Assembly: GCF_900055185.1 (NCBI RefSeq)
Contig: NZ_FIZX01000002.1
Span: 810,586 to 874,585 of the forward strand
Source: Grimontia celer
Lineage (GTDB): Bacteria; Pseudomonadota; Gammaproteobacteria; Enterobacterales; Vibrionaceae
Reading direction: 5' to 3'
Length of the DNA: 64,000 nt
Shown here: positions 33,379 to 41,613 of the stretch, one piece after another
Layout: each line of letters opens with the position of its first letter
Numbering within the stretch: the first letter of the stretch is position 1
Program-made: the position numbers and the translations under genes
The notes under the pieces: model-generated
What the model was told of the DNA's origin: nothing
Seen by the model: only the letters and a program-made list of their open reading frames with translations
The model's database searches: none

Positions 33379-34629
33379 TTAGATAGCTGCTTTGGTGGTG
33401 TCTTTTTTCCCCTGAAACATCAAAAGACCAAATACGCCCAGCGCATATAGCATCGACCAGCCAAGGCAGACGAAAACAATCACACAAAGTGCCAGCGCGA
33501 TACCTGCCAGCCATCTTGCGGCACCTTCCAGAAGTTTCAATGCTGCGAGCATCGCCATCAGATAAACCAATACGAACACACTGTTGGCGAGCTTAAGGAA
33601 AAACTCCAAATCCAAACCTGACCAATATCCGATGATGCAGGAAGCCGCCAGCACGCCACCGACACTTAATGTTGCATTCTGTGGGACGCCACGGCTCGAA
33701 ACCTGAGCCATTTTTCCTTCTGGCTTGTTCTCTCGCGCTTGCGCCCAAACCATACGTGAAAGGCTTTGCGTATAGAGGTTGACACTGGCGAAGCAGGCAG
33801 AGAAACCAATCACACTGATCAGCATTTTAAAGTTCGGACCAAACAAGTTTTCACTCAACCATGGGATTGAAGCGCTATCAAACTGTGGGGTGCCGTAAGC
33901 GCCGAATTTCAGTATGACCACAGACATTGCCCAGTAGGTTGCACCAGCTACGAAACAGCCCGCGATAATGGCGATGGGGAAATCTCTTTCCGGGTTTTTA
34001 AACTCTTCTCCCATATGGGCGAATGCTTCAATACCAACAAAGCACCAGAACATCACACCAAGCGCAGCACCAATGGGCCAAAAGGATTCTTCACTGATGG
34101 TGGGCATGGTCAAATCGGTGACACCAACGCCGCCTTTCCACAGAAAAGCGCCAACCAAGAGAAAGATGCTGATGGCGATAAGCGTTTGCAGCTGCCCTGA
34201 AGATTTAGCGCCCATCAAATTGACACCCACCAAGAGCGCGACGGTAAGAAGTTGAGCTGTTAGAGAGCCGTTAATCGGCTCAGGCAAAAGCTGTTGTAAA
34301 AAGCCCGCGGCAAGCGCAACGGCCGCTGGAACACCAACGGGAATCACACTGACAAACAGCCAGGCTACGCTGCGCTCTAACCTTTTATCGAAAGCTTTGC
34401 GGACGAAATAAGCGGTACCGCCTGCATTCGGGTAGCGCTTACCTAATTGGGCGAATGTCAGGGCAATCGGGCAAATAGCGACGAACAGGAAAAGCCAAGC
34501 CCAGAGGGAAAACTCACCTGCGATGCCTGCTGCAATAGCAGGGATCATGAATAGTCCGGTACCCAAAAGGGTGGTGGAAAGTTGGCCGATACCGGACAGC
34601 AATGTGATTTCTTTTTTGAGTTGGTTCAT
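33379..34629 (-). CDS. yjeH: YjeH-like amino acid exporter (APC family)
   Basis: 416 residues from ATG 34629 (MNQLKKEITLLSGIGQLST), which matches the YjeH N-terminus; an ATG at 34698 would add 23 non-homologous residues. About 12 membrane helices are present with the APC start LLGTGLFMIPAIAAGIAG and RLERSVAWLFVSVIPVGVPAAV, closely following YjeH, known in E. coli to export L-methionine and branched-chain amino acids. It is divergent from the Lrp-type regulator at 34823 and probably controlled by it. Confidence 0.82.
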   Translation of the reverse strand: MNQLKKEITLLSGIGQLSTTLLGTGLFMIPAIAAGIAGEFSLWAWLFLFVAICPIALTFAQLGKRYPNAGGTAYFVRKAFDKRLERSVAWLFVSVIPVGVPAAVALAAGFLQQLLPEPINGSLTAQLLTVALLVGVNLMGAKSSGQLQTLIAISIFLLVGAFLWKGGVGVTDLTMPTISEESFWPIGAALGVMFWCFVGIEAFAHMGEEFKNPERDFPIAIIAGCFVAGATYWAMSVVILKFGAYGTPQFDSASIPWLSENLFGPNFKMLISVIGFSACFASVNLYTQSLSRMVWAQARENKPEGKMAQVSSRGVPQNATLSVGGVLAASCIIGYWSGLDLEFFLKLANSVFVLVYLMAMLAALKLLEGAARWLAGIALALCVIVFVCLGWSMLYALGVFGLLMFQGKKDTTKAAI

Positions 34630-34822
34630 GGGGCATCCAGCCAGTATCTTTGTGTTGATGACTGTTGCCAGATTAAAGCTGATTGATTGAAAAAGCATCG
34701 CGCAAAGTGTCTTTGTTCAGCGTCAGATTGACGGTTTTTATTGCTGAGGCTGACAAAGTGACAGTTTTCGCGCAATATTCTGCGAGAGAAGTGATTTACG
34801 AAAAGAGAATTGAAAGAAGAAC

Positions 34823-35266
34823 ATGGATAAGTTCGACCAACAAATATTGGATATTCTGCGCGTAGATGCACGTCGTTCCGTCAGCGAAATCGCGCGGGAC
34901 GTCAATTTGTCGCGTTCCGCAGTGACAGCACGAATCAAAAAGCTTGAGCAAGACAAAGTTATTCTTGGCTACCACGCCGATGTGGTGGAGAACAAAAGCG
35001 TCGAAATGGTCTGCGCTTACCTTGCATTGAAATACGACACTTCATCCAGCCAATATCACTGTGAGGCTTATGCGGAAACCATTCGCCGGATTGAAGGGGT
35101 GAAATGGTGTCATGCGATCAGCGGCGAAACTGACATGATGCTGTATGTGGAAGTACCTAGCATGAACCGTATCAATCAAATCCGTGAAGTGATTCAGGCG
35201 ATTCCAGACATCAAACAGGTGGTGACCCATATCGTGCTGACCGAGTTTTTCAACACGACCAAATGA
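34823..35266 (+). CDS. Lrp/AsnC family regulator
   Basis: 147 residues. The N-terminal HTH is DKFDQQILDILRVDARRSVSEIARDVNLSRSAVTARIKKLE. The RAM/effector domain follows with MVCAYLALKYD and the TGE-like SGETDMMLYVEV. It is divergent from yjeH (about 190 bp between starts), which suggests amino acid-dependent control of the exporter, as for Lrp-regulated efflux genes. Lrp-type regulators also accompany cysteate sulfo-lyase genes elsewhere, so control of the cuyA operon is an alternative. Confidence 0.88.
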   Translation: MDKFDQQILDILRVDARRSVSEIARDVNLSRSAVTARIKKLEQDKVILGYHADVVENKSVEMVCAYLALKYDTSSSQYHCEAYAETIRRIEGVKWCHAISGETDMMLYVEVPSMNRINQIREVIQAIPDIKQVVTHIVLTEFFNTTK

Positions 35267-35281
35267 GTCATTAATTTCCGC

Positions 35282-36184
35282 TTACTCCTGCCCATAAAGC
35301 TCCATCAAATAATGCCAGAACTTCTCCGCCTCGGGTTTAGAGCCGTGGCGGTTTCGGTAAAGCAAAATCCGAAGATCCAAGGTTGGAAAGGGTGCGTTTA
35401 ATATCACCAACTGTTGGTTAGCAAGCTCCTCTTTAATCAGGCTAGATGGCAGCCAGGTGGCGCCAAAACCCTGCTTCGCCATCGCTTTCAAACCCTCTGC
35501 CATTTCATTTTCACAAACGATATCGAAACGGTATTGGCTCGGAATATTGGCAATGGCAGATTGCTTAATCAGGTTTCCAAGATAGGTTTCTGCAGGAAAG
35601 GCCAACAAACGGCAGGGCTTCCCTTCTTCAAAGCTGTGTATGGGGTAACCCTGATCGTTGGGTGCAGAAACAGGCACCAAGGTATCTGTTCCCACTTGAA
35701 TGCACTGGCTGTTACGTTTGATTTGCGGGCTATCTAAGGCCTGTGAACCAAAAGTCAGCATAAAATCGCCAGAGCCCGCGAGAAACGATTCATTCAACGC
35801 ATGGATATTGCCCGGTACCAGCTTTACCAACGTATCGCCAATCAAAGGGCTAAGTGTATGGATCCATGCTGGGAAGAAAGAAACTGCCGTGGAGTGCTGC
35901 GCCAGAAAGACTAATGAGCGGCCGCTTTTTTGGGTTTGCAATCGGGTACGAATGTCTTCCATTTCATGGCACAAACGCTGCGCCTCCTCAACAAAGCTCC
36001 TGCCTTCATCCGTCAATGTGGTGGGCAAACTGTCACGATTTACCAAGGCAACACCAAGCCAATTTTCTAATGATCGGATACGTCTGCTGAATGCGGGTTG
36101 TGTCACAAAACGAGCCTCTGCCGCTTTCGAGAAGCTCCCATAATCGTTGAGCGCAATAAAGTCTTTTATCCACTTTAATTCCAT
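35282..36184 (-). CDS. LysR-type regulator divergent from the cuyA-like operon
   Basis: 300 residues with the standard LysR start MELKWIKDFIALNDYGSFSKA, then FVTQPAFSRRIRSLENWLG and LVNRDS, followed by an effector domain. The string FVTQPAFSRRI and LVNRDS are shared with the LysR at 27422-28330, so the two are paralogues. It is divergent from the sulfo-lyase operon across a ~150 bp gap holding CGGTTA-N10-TAACCG. Confidence 0.9.
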   Translation of the reverse strand: MELKWIKDFIALNDYGSFSKAAEARFVTQPAFSRRIRSLENWLGVALVNRDSLPTTLTDEGRSFVEEAQRLCHEMEDIRTRLQTQKSGRSLVFLAQHSTAVSFFPAWIHTLSPLIGDTLVKLVPGNIHALNESFLAGSGDFMLTFGSQALDSPQIKRNSQCIQVGTDTLVPVSAPNDQGYPIHSFEEGKPCRLLAFPAETYLGNLIKQSAIANIPSQYRFDIVCENEMAEGLKAMAKQGFGATWLPSSLIKEELANQQLVILNAPFPTLDLRILLYRNRHGSKPEAEKFWHYLMELYGQE

Positions 36185-36213
36185 TGATACAGCCTCTTAG
36201 CTTCCTGCTAAAT

Positions 36214-36235
36214 CGGTTATGCCGAAAAGTAACCG
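36214..36235. promoter_or_regulatory. Candidate LysR operator
   Basis: CGGTTA (36214-36219) and TAACCG (36230-36235) are a perfect 6-bp inverted repeat with a 10-nt spacer, midway between the divergent LysR gene and the cuyA-like gene. The spacer contains CCGAAAAGT, also present at the first LysR promoter. Confidence 0.5.
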
Positions 36236-36334
36236 GTCACACTTCAATATAGGTATTGGCGCAAGTCAAAAACGTCTCACAGTCTGAAATGGCAACACAT
36301 TTTTTATTTTTTCCGATTTATTAGGGACAACGAC

Positions 36335-37345
36335 ATGCACCTTTCACGCTTTCCTCGTTTGCGCTTTGCGCATCTACCTACACCGCTTGAGCCAATGAAG
36401 CGCCTTTCTGAAGCTTTGGGCGGGCCAACAATCTGGATTAAACGCGACGATTGTACTGGTCTGGCTGGCGGTGGTAATAAAACCCGCAAACTTGAATTCC
36501 TGATGGCAGATGCACTTGAACAAGGCGCTGACACCATCATCACCCAAGGCGCGACCCAAACTAACCATGGTCGTCAGACAGCAGCAATTGCAGCGAAATG
36601 TGGTTTGGAGTGCCACATCTTGCTGGAAGATCGCACCGCGTCTGAAGACCCGGATTACGTGCTCAACGGCAACGTGATGCTTGACCAACTGTTTGGCGCG
36701 TCACTCAGTAAATATCCAGGCGGCACAGACATGAATGCTGCGATGGAAGATGTTGCTGCGACACTGCGTGCCGAAGGCAAAAAACCTTACATCATCCCTG
36801 GCGGTGGCTCGAATGCGATAGGCGCATTGGGTTACGCCAACTGCGCGTTGGAGCTGGTTAACCAAGCCAATGACATGGGCCTGAGAATCGACCACCTTGT
36901 TCACGCGACGGGCTCTGCTGGTACACAGGCGGGCTTAGTCACTGGTCTTGTTGCTACTAACAGCCAGATCCCTTTGCTTGGTGTTGGCGTTCGTGTTCCT
37001 CAACCACAGCAAGAAGGGAATGTTTTCAAGTTGGCTGAAAAGACCTGCGATTTATTAGGTATCTCTGGCGCGGTTAAACGTGAAGACGTGCGTGCTAACT
37101 GTGATTACGTCGGAGATGGTTACGGCATTCCCGCCGAAAGCACTATGGAAGCGATAGAAATGTTTGCCCGTTACGAAGGTATTTTGCTGGACCCTGTTTA
37201 TTCCGGCAAAGGCGCGGCGGGACTTATCGACCTTATCCGCAAAGGCGAATTCAAAGACTGCGACAATATTGTGTTCCTGCACACAGGCGGCGCTCAGGCA
37301 TTGCCAGGCTATCGCGATGCCTTTGACTTTGAAAGCTATTGCTAA
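36335..37345 (+). CDS. cuyA: L-cysteate sulfo-lyase-like PLP enzyme (D-cysteine desulfhydrase family)
   Basis: 336 residues. The N-terminus [40 protein letters not shown] (likely PLP Lys K49), [26 protein letters not shown] and [13 protein letters not shown] are closer, as I remember the families, to CuyA than to E. coli DcyD or ACC deaminase. CuyA splits L-cysteate into pyruvate, ammonia and sulfite in the cytoplasm. It heads a seven-gene operon with a HisD-like dehydrogenase, aminotransferase, TRAP transporter and racemase-like gene. D-cysteine desulfhydrase activity is the alternative; no sulfite exporter or oxidase is seen in the window. Confidence 0.78.
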   Translation: MHLSRFPRLRFAHLPTPLEPMKRLSEALGGPTIWIKRDDCTGLAGGGNKTRKLEFLMADALEQGADTIITQGATQTNHGRQTAAIAAKCGLECHILLEDRTASEDPDYVLNGNVMLDQLFGASLSKYPGGTDMNAAMEDVAATLRAEGKKPYIIPGGGSNAIGALGYANCALELVNQANDMGLRIDHLVHATGSAGTQAGLVTGLVATNSQIPLLGVGVRVPQPQQEGNVFKLAEKTCDLLGISGAVKREDVRANCDYVGDGYGIPAESTMEAIEMFARYEGILLDPVYSGKGAAGLIDLIRKGEFKDCDNIVFLHTGGAQALPGYRDAFDFESYC

Positions 37346-37373
37346 ACCCTAGGGATTGAAGGGAGATAACGAC

Positions 37374-38687
37374 ATGGAATACCTCAAGCGCGCGAAGCGA
37401 GAATCAGAAGTGCAAACGGAAGATGAACGTATTCAGCAAGTGGTGAAGGAAATCCTTGCCCATATCCGCAGAGATGGCACTGCAGCCGTAGAGGAATATG
37501 CCAAGCAATTCGATAACTGGCAGGGAGATTTCATCCTGTCTGACGAAAAGAAAGCAGCGCTGATCGCGTCAGTTTCGCAGCAGGTGAAAGATGATATTGA
37601 TTTCGCCCATCGTCAGGTGCGTCGTTTTGCTGAAGCGCAACGTGCCAGTTTGACGGAATTCGAAATCGAAACCGAGTCAGGCGTGAAACTGAGCCAGCGC
37701 GTTATTCCAGTCGATTGTGCTGGTTGTTACGTCCCCGGTGGACGTTACGCCCACGCCGCCTCCGCACTGATGAGTATTGCTACCGCGAAAGCGGCAGGTG
37801 TTCCAACCGTTATCGCTTGCTCTCCGCCGCGCGGGGACAGCATCAATCCTGCTGTGGTGTATGCCATGGATCTTGCTGGTGCAGACATCATCCTCGAAAT
37901 GGGCGGTGTTCATGCTATCGCGACCATGGCATTTGGCTTATTCACCGGAAAACAGGCAGATATCCTCGTTGGTCCGGGAAATGCTTACGTCGCTGAGGCG
38001 AAGCGCTTGTTGTTCGGTGAAGTCGGGATTGATGTCTTTGCTGGCCCAACTGAATCGGCGGTGATTGCAGATGAATCGGCAGACGCAATGACGATTGCGG
38101 TGGATTTGGTTTCACAAGCTGAACATGGGCCTAATTCTCCAGTTTGGTTGTTTACCACCAGTAAAACGCTGGGCGAAAAGGTCATTGAACTCATGCCCAG
38201 TGTGATTGCAGATATGCCGAATGCTGATGTCTGCGAAGCCGCTTGGCGTGATTACGGCGTGGTAATTGCCTGTGACGATCGAGAAGAAGCAGCGCAAGTG
38301 AGCGATGAATGGGCATGTGAACACGTTCAGGTTCAGGCGGAAGATCTTGCCTGGTGGAAAGGGCGGCTTCGCAACTATGGTTCGCTGTTTCTTGGCGAAG
38401 GCAGCACAGTCACGCACGGCGACAAGTGCTCTGGCACCAACCATATCCTGCCAACCAAGAAAGCGGCGAGATACAGCGGTGGCCTGAATGTGCAGAAGTT
38501 CCTCAAAATCCTGACGACACAGGAATTGGATCGCGATGCCAGCCTGACATTCAGCACGGCAGGTTCGCGCATTTCCAGAACAGAAGGGATGGAAGGACAC
38601 GCCCGCGCCTGTGACTGGCGGCTGACCAAGTATTTCCCTGATACGGACTGGGATTTCGAAGTCTACGACCAGAAGCGTTACGACTGA
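37374..38687 (+). CDS. Histidinol dehydrogenase-like enzyme (HpsN-like sulfonate alcohol dehydrogenase)
   Basis: 437 residues from ATG 37374, preceded by AAGGGAGA; a TTG lies 18 nt upstream. All HisD zinc and catalytic positions are present in order: Q248 and H251 (SQAEHG), E316-H317, D350 (HGDKCSG) and H409 (MEGHARA). Spacing is the same as in E. coli HisD. No other his genes are nearby. Segments such as GCYVPGGRYAHAASA and GLFTGKQADILVGPGN resemble HpsN, which oxidises DHPS to sulfolactate. Because HisD chemistry converts an amino alcohol to an amino acid, cysteinolate to cysteate is a fitting alternative, feeding the sulfo-lyase upstream. Confidence 0.82.
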   Translation: MEYLKRAKRESEVQTEDERIQQVVKEILAHIRRDGTAAVEEYAKQFDNWQGDFILSDEKKAALIASVSQQVKDDIDFAHRQVRRFAEAQRASLTEFEIETESGVKLSQRVIPVDCAGCYVPGGRYAHAASALMSIATAKAAGVPTVIACSPPRGDSINPAVVYAMDLAGADIILEMGGVHAIATMAFGLFTGKQADILVGPGNAYVAEAKRLLFGEVGIDVFAGPTESAVIADESADAMTIAVDLVSQAEHGPNSPVWLFTTSKTLGEKVIELMPSVIADMPNADVCEAAWRDYGVVIACDDREEAAQVSDEWACEHVQVQAEDLAWWKGRLRNYGSLFLGEGSTVTHGDKCSGTNHILPTKKAARYSGGLNVQKFLKILTTQELDRDASLTFSTAGSRISRTEGMEGHARACDWRLTKYFPDTDWDFEVYDQKRYD

Positions 38688-38724
38688 TTGTCAGGCACTC
38701 ACACGGATTGTGAAGGAAAGTACA

Positions 38725-39933
38725 ATGAAGCGGTTTACCAAGCCCTTTACCCAGCAGTTACCTATTCCTGAATCTGCGATTTCAAGCGCAGTGGAAGTGA
38801 TGCAGACAGGCCGTCTACATCGCTACAACACGCTGGATGGAGAGCGGAGTGAAGCAGATTTACTGGATATGCAGTTTGCCCAATACCTCGACATGAAGTA
38901 TTGCCTGAGCTGCGCATCCGGTGGTTATGCCCTCTATGTTGCGCTGTTGTGTGCGGGAGTGAAATCCGGTGATGCGGTGCTTTGCAATGCCTTCACTTTG
39001 GCTCCTGTGCCCGGGGCAATTAATAACGCTGGCGGTAAACCAGTGTTGGTGGAAACGACTGATGACTTAACGATTGATATGGCAGACCTCGCTGATAAAG
39101 CTGCCATATCGGGTGCTCGTTTTCTCTTGCTATCACACATGCGGGGGCATTTGGTCGACATGGATGCCTTAATGGCATTGTGTGATGAAAAAGGCATTGT
39201 GGTTATCGAAGACTGCGCCCACACCATGGGGGCAAGTTGGAATGGCAAGAAGAGCGGAACATTTGGATTGGTTTCCTGCTTCAGCACTCAAACCTACAAA
39301 CACATTAATTCCGGTGAGGGTGGCTTTCTGGTCACCAATGATGACGAGGTGATGGCAAAAGCGATTATCTATTCCGGCTCTTACATGCTCTTCGATCGTC
39401 ATCCCACCTTACCGCCCATTGAAACCTTCAAAACGATTGCGACTGCTACACCCAATTACAGCGGAAGAATGGATAATCTCCGCGCTGCCATTCTTCGCCC
39501 ACAACTTTCGTCTCTGGACAAACAGTGCGAACGATGGAATGCACTTTATGGCGCTTTCGAGTCCGCGCTGGCTGTGCTTCCCGGTATTCGCTTACCTGTT
39601 CGTCCTGAGGCGGAACACTTCGTCGGCAGTTCCATTCAGTTTGCATTCCCGCAGCTGACAAATGCCGATTTCCCAACGCTGATTCAGGAATGTGAGAAAC
39701 GCGGCGTGACCATGAAATGGCTCGGCGATACATCACCTTCCGGATACAGCAGCAAGTATGACCATTGGGCTTATCTCGATTCGCCCGGTCAACTTTCCCA
39801 AACCGAACGGGTGTTGGGCGCGCTTTTGGACATGCGCATTCCACTCACGTTTGAAGAGTCTGATAGCACTTTAATCGCTGCAGTTATTTCAGAGGTGCTG
39901 GAAGAGCTCGGCTATCCCCATAAAAGCGCGTAG
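38725..39933 (+). CDS. DegT/DnrJ/EryC1-type PLP aminotransferase
   Basis: 402 residues from ATG 38725 with AAGGAAAG upstream. Fold type I features are CLSCASGGYALYVALLCAGVKSGD, VVIEDCAHTMGASW (Asp for the PLP ring nitrogen) and FSTQTYKHINSGEGGFL (Schiff-base Lys in TYKH). Family members aminate keto groups of sugars or small aldehydes and ketones. In this operon it could interconvert keto and amino C3 sulfonates. It lies 37 bp after the HisD-like gene and 45 bp before dctP. Confidence 0.82.
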   Translation: MKRFTKPFTQQLPIPESAISSAVEVMQTGRLHRYNTLDGERSEADLLDMQFAQYLDMKYCLSCASGGYALYVALLCAGVKSGDAVLCNAFTLAPVPGAINNAGGKPVLVETTDDLTIDMADLADKAAISGARFLLLSHMRGHLVDMDALMALCDEKGIVVIEDCAHTMGASWNGKKSGTFGLVSCFSTQTYKHINSGEGGFLVTNDDEVMAKAIIYSGSYMLFDRHPTLPPIETFKTIATATPNYSGRMDNLRAAILRPQLSSLDKQCERWNALYGAFESALAVLPGIRLPVRPEAEHFVGSSIQFAFPQLTNADFPTLIQECEKRGVTMKWLGDTSPSGYSSKYDHWAYLDSPGQLSQTERVLGALLDMRIPLTFEESDSTLIAAVISEVLEELGYPHKSA

Positions 39934-39978
39934 GCGCCAACTATTCACGGATGTAATCCAACAAAGAGGTAGAAGGAT

Positions 39979-40962
39979 ATGAAGTTCAACCAATTGGCAA
40001 AATATCTGGCGATTTCCTGTTTAGCACTGCCAGTGCTGGCGAGTGCAAAAACCATGAAAGTCGGGATGGGTGACCCGATTGAGTCTGACCAGGGGGCTTA
40101 CGCGACACGTTTTAAAGAGCTGGTTGAGTACTACTCAAATGGCGATATTAAAGTCAAACTCTATCCGGGCGGTGCACTGGGCAGTGAAACCGAGATGGTG
40201 CAAAACGCACGTCTTGGTTCGCTGGATATGGCGCTGGTCGGAATCGGTAACGTCACACCATTTTCGAAAAAACTGGGTGCGTTAACTATGCCTTACCTCA
40301 TCACCAACTCTTCCGATGCGGTGAAAATCACCACCGGAGAGCTGGGGGATTACTGGAACTCTTTGGCGAAAGATGAAGCGGGGATGAACATTCTGGGATG
40401 GACTTATTCCAACTTCCGCCACCTGACCAATTCCAAGCGCCCTGTGAAAAACATGGAGGACGTGAAAGGGCTGAAAATCCGTGTGCCGCAAAACTCCATC
40501 ATGCTCAAATCTTGGGAAACCTTTGGTGCAAACCCTATCGCGATGGCTTGGACGGAGACCTTCACCGCACTACAACAGAAAGTGGTGGATGGTCAGGACA
40601 ACCCTTATATCGTGAACAACACCATGAAGTTTTACGAAGTTCAGCCTTACTTGACTGAGGTTCATCACCAATACTCCTTGCAGCCACTACTGATTGGTAA
40701 CCGCACCATGGGCAAACTGAATGAGGAGCAACAGGAAATTCTGCGCCGAGCAGGGTTGGAAGCGCAGCAATACGCACTCGTGTTCCAGATGACAGAAGCG
40801 GAAAACGCCAAGCAGAACATGATTGCTAACGGCGTAGAAGTCTTCACGCTGGAAGATGAAGACCAATGGATCAAACTGGCGAAAGAGAAAGTCTGGCCAG
40901 AGTTCTATGAAGATATCGGTGGCAAAGCAAGCTTCGATAACGTACTGAGTAAAATGCAGTAA
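39979..40962 (+). CDS. TRAP transporter substrate-binding protein, DctP family (operon 2)
   Basis: 327 residues with a signal peptide (AISCLALPVLASA, cleavage near residue 23). The mature protein shows DctP hallmarks: VKLYPGGALGSETEMVQNARLGSLDMALVG, the ligand-binding Arg in VKGLKIRVPQN, and FTALQQKVVDGQDNP. It delivers the substrate to DctQM encoded downstream. Given its operon partners, a C3 sulfonate is the most likely ligand. The stop codon is followed after 8 nt by a long hairpin. Confidence 0.93.
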   Translation: MKFNQLAKYLAISCLALPVLASAKTMKVGMGDPIESDQGAYATRFKELVEYYSNGDIKVKLYPGGALGSETEMVQNARLGSLDMALVGIGNVTPFSKKLGALTMPYLITNSSDAVKITTGELGDYWNSLAKDEAGMNILGWTYSNFRHLTNSKRPVKNMEDVKGLKIRVPQNSIMLKSWETFGANPIAMAWTETFTALQQKVVDGQDNPYIVNNTMKFYEVQPYLTEVHHQYSLQPLLIGNRTMGKLNEEQQEILRRAGLEAQQYALVFQMTEAENAKQNMIANGVEVFTLEDEDQWIKLAKEKVWPEFYEDIGGKASFDNVLSKMQ

Positions 40963-40970
40963 TGCTGAGT

Positions 40971-41007
40971 GTTGACGTCTCGGTGCACAGCGCGCCGAGT
41001 CGTCAAC
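40971..41007 (+). promoter_or_regulatory. Intercistronic hairpin between dctP and dctQ
   Basis: GTTGACG (40971-40977) pairs with CGTCAAC (41001-41007), and after one mismatch CTCGG (40979-40983) pairs with CCGAG (40995-40999), enclosing an 11-nt loop. There is no T-run. A second small stem, formed by CACGCGCC and GGCGTG, follows at 41014-41030. This arrangement after a binding-protein gene typically protects its mRNA or limits read-through so that binding protein exceeds permease. Confidence 0.55.
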
Positions 41008-41055
41008 CCTTCTCACGCGCCTTTGGCGTGTACCGCTCAACAGAAGGATCTCAGT

Positions 41056-41574
41056 ATGCGAAGTTTCCTGTTAAAGCTCGATAAGTTCGAAAGCTATGCC
41101 TGCCAGGCGTTGCTTTGTCTGTTTGTCACCTTGCTGTTTATTCAGGTAATCCTGCGCGTGGTATTCAACTACGGCATTCCTTGGAGCGAAGAGTTATCAC
41201 GCTTTGCGTTCGTTTGGTTTGTGTTTCTTGGCGCGTCTTACGCAGCCAGGCTTTCCGCGCACAACCGGGTGACTTTCCATCTCAAATTGCTGCCGGAAAA
41301 GGTAAGAAATGGCATTGAACTCATTGCCGATGTGCTCTGGATAGCGTTCAACACGTTGATGACAGTAAAAAGCATCGAAGTGATAGAAAGCTTGATGGAA
41401 TTCCCTTTCCTTTCTCCTGCACTGGATTGGTCGATGGCCTTTCTGTACCTCATCTTTCCTATCTCATTCACACTTACCTCTATCCGAATTGTGCAGGTGA
41501 ATTACCTCAAGTTGGTAAAAGGCGTGAAGTTCAAAGATGTTGATGACATTGAGATGGAAGAAAACAAGATATAA
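41056..41574 (+). CDS. TRAP transporter small permease, DctQ family (operon 2)
   Basis: 172 residues from ATG 41056, which has AGAAGGA 8 nt upstream; the longer in-frame ATG at 40969 would read through the hairpin and gives a non-family N-terminus. Four membrane helices are visible, with WSEELSRFAFVWFVFLGASYAAR, a typical DctQ motif. A DctM gene follows 39 bp downstream. Confidence 0.88.
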   Translation: MRSFLLKLDKFESYACQALLCLFVTLLFIQVILRVVFNYGIPWSEELSRFAFVWFVFLGASYAARLSAHNRVTFHLKLLPEKVRNGIELIADVLWIAFNTLMTVKSIEVIESLMEFPFLSPALDWSMAFLYLIFPISFTLTSIRIVQVNYLKLVKGVKFKDVDDIEMEENKI

Positions 41575-41613
41575 GCGACACGGAGTGTTGCTTCAAACGA
41601 AAAGGAGCGTGCC

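Noticed and set aside
37374-38687. Histidine biosynthesis hisD
   Set aside because: No other his genes nearby, and it is embedded in a TRAP/sulfo-lyase operon with HpsN-like segments.
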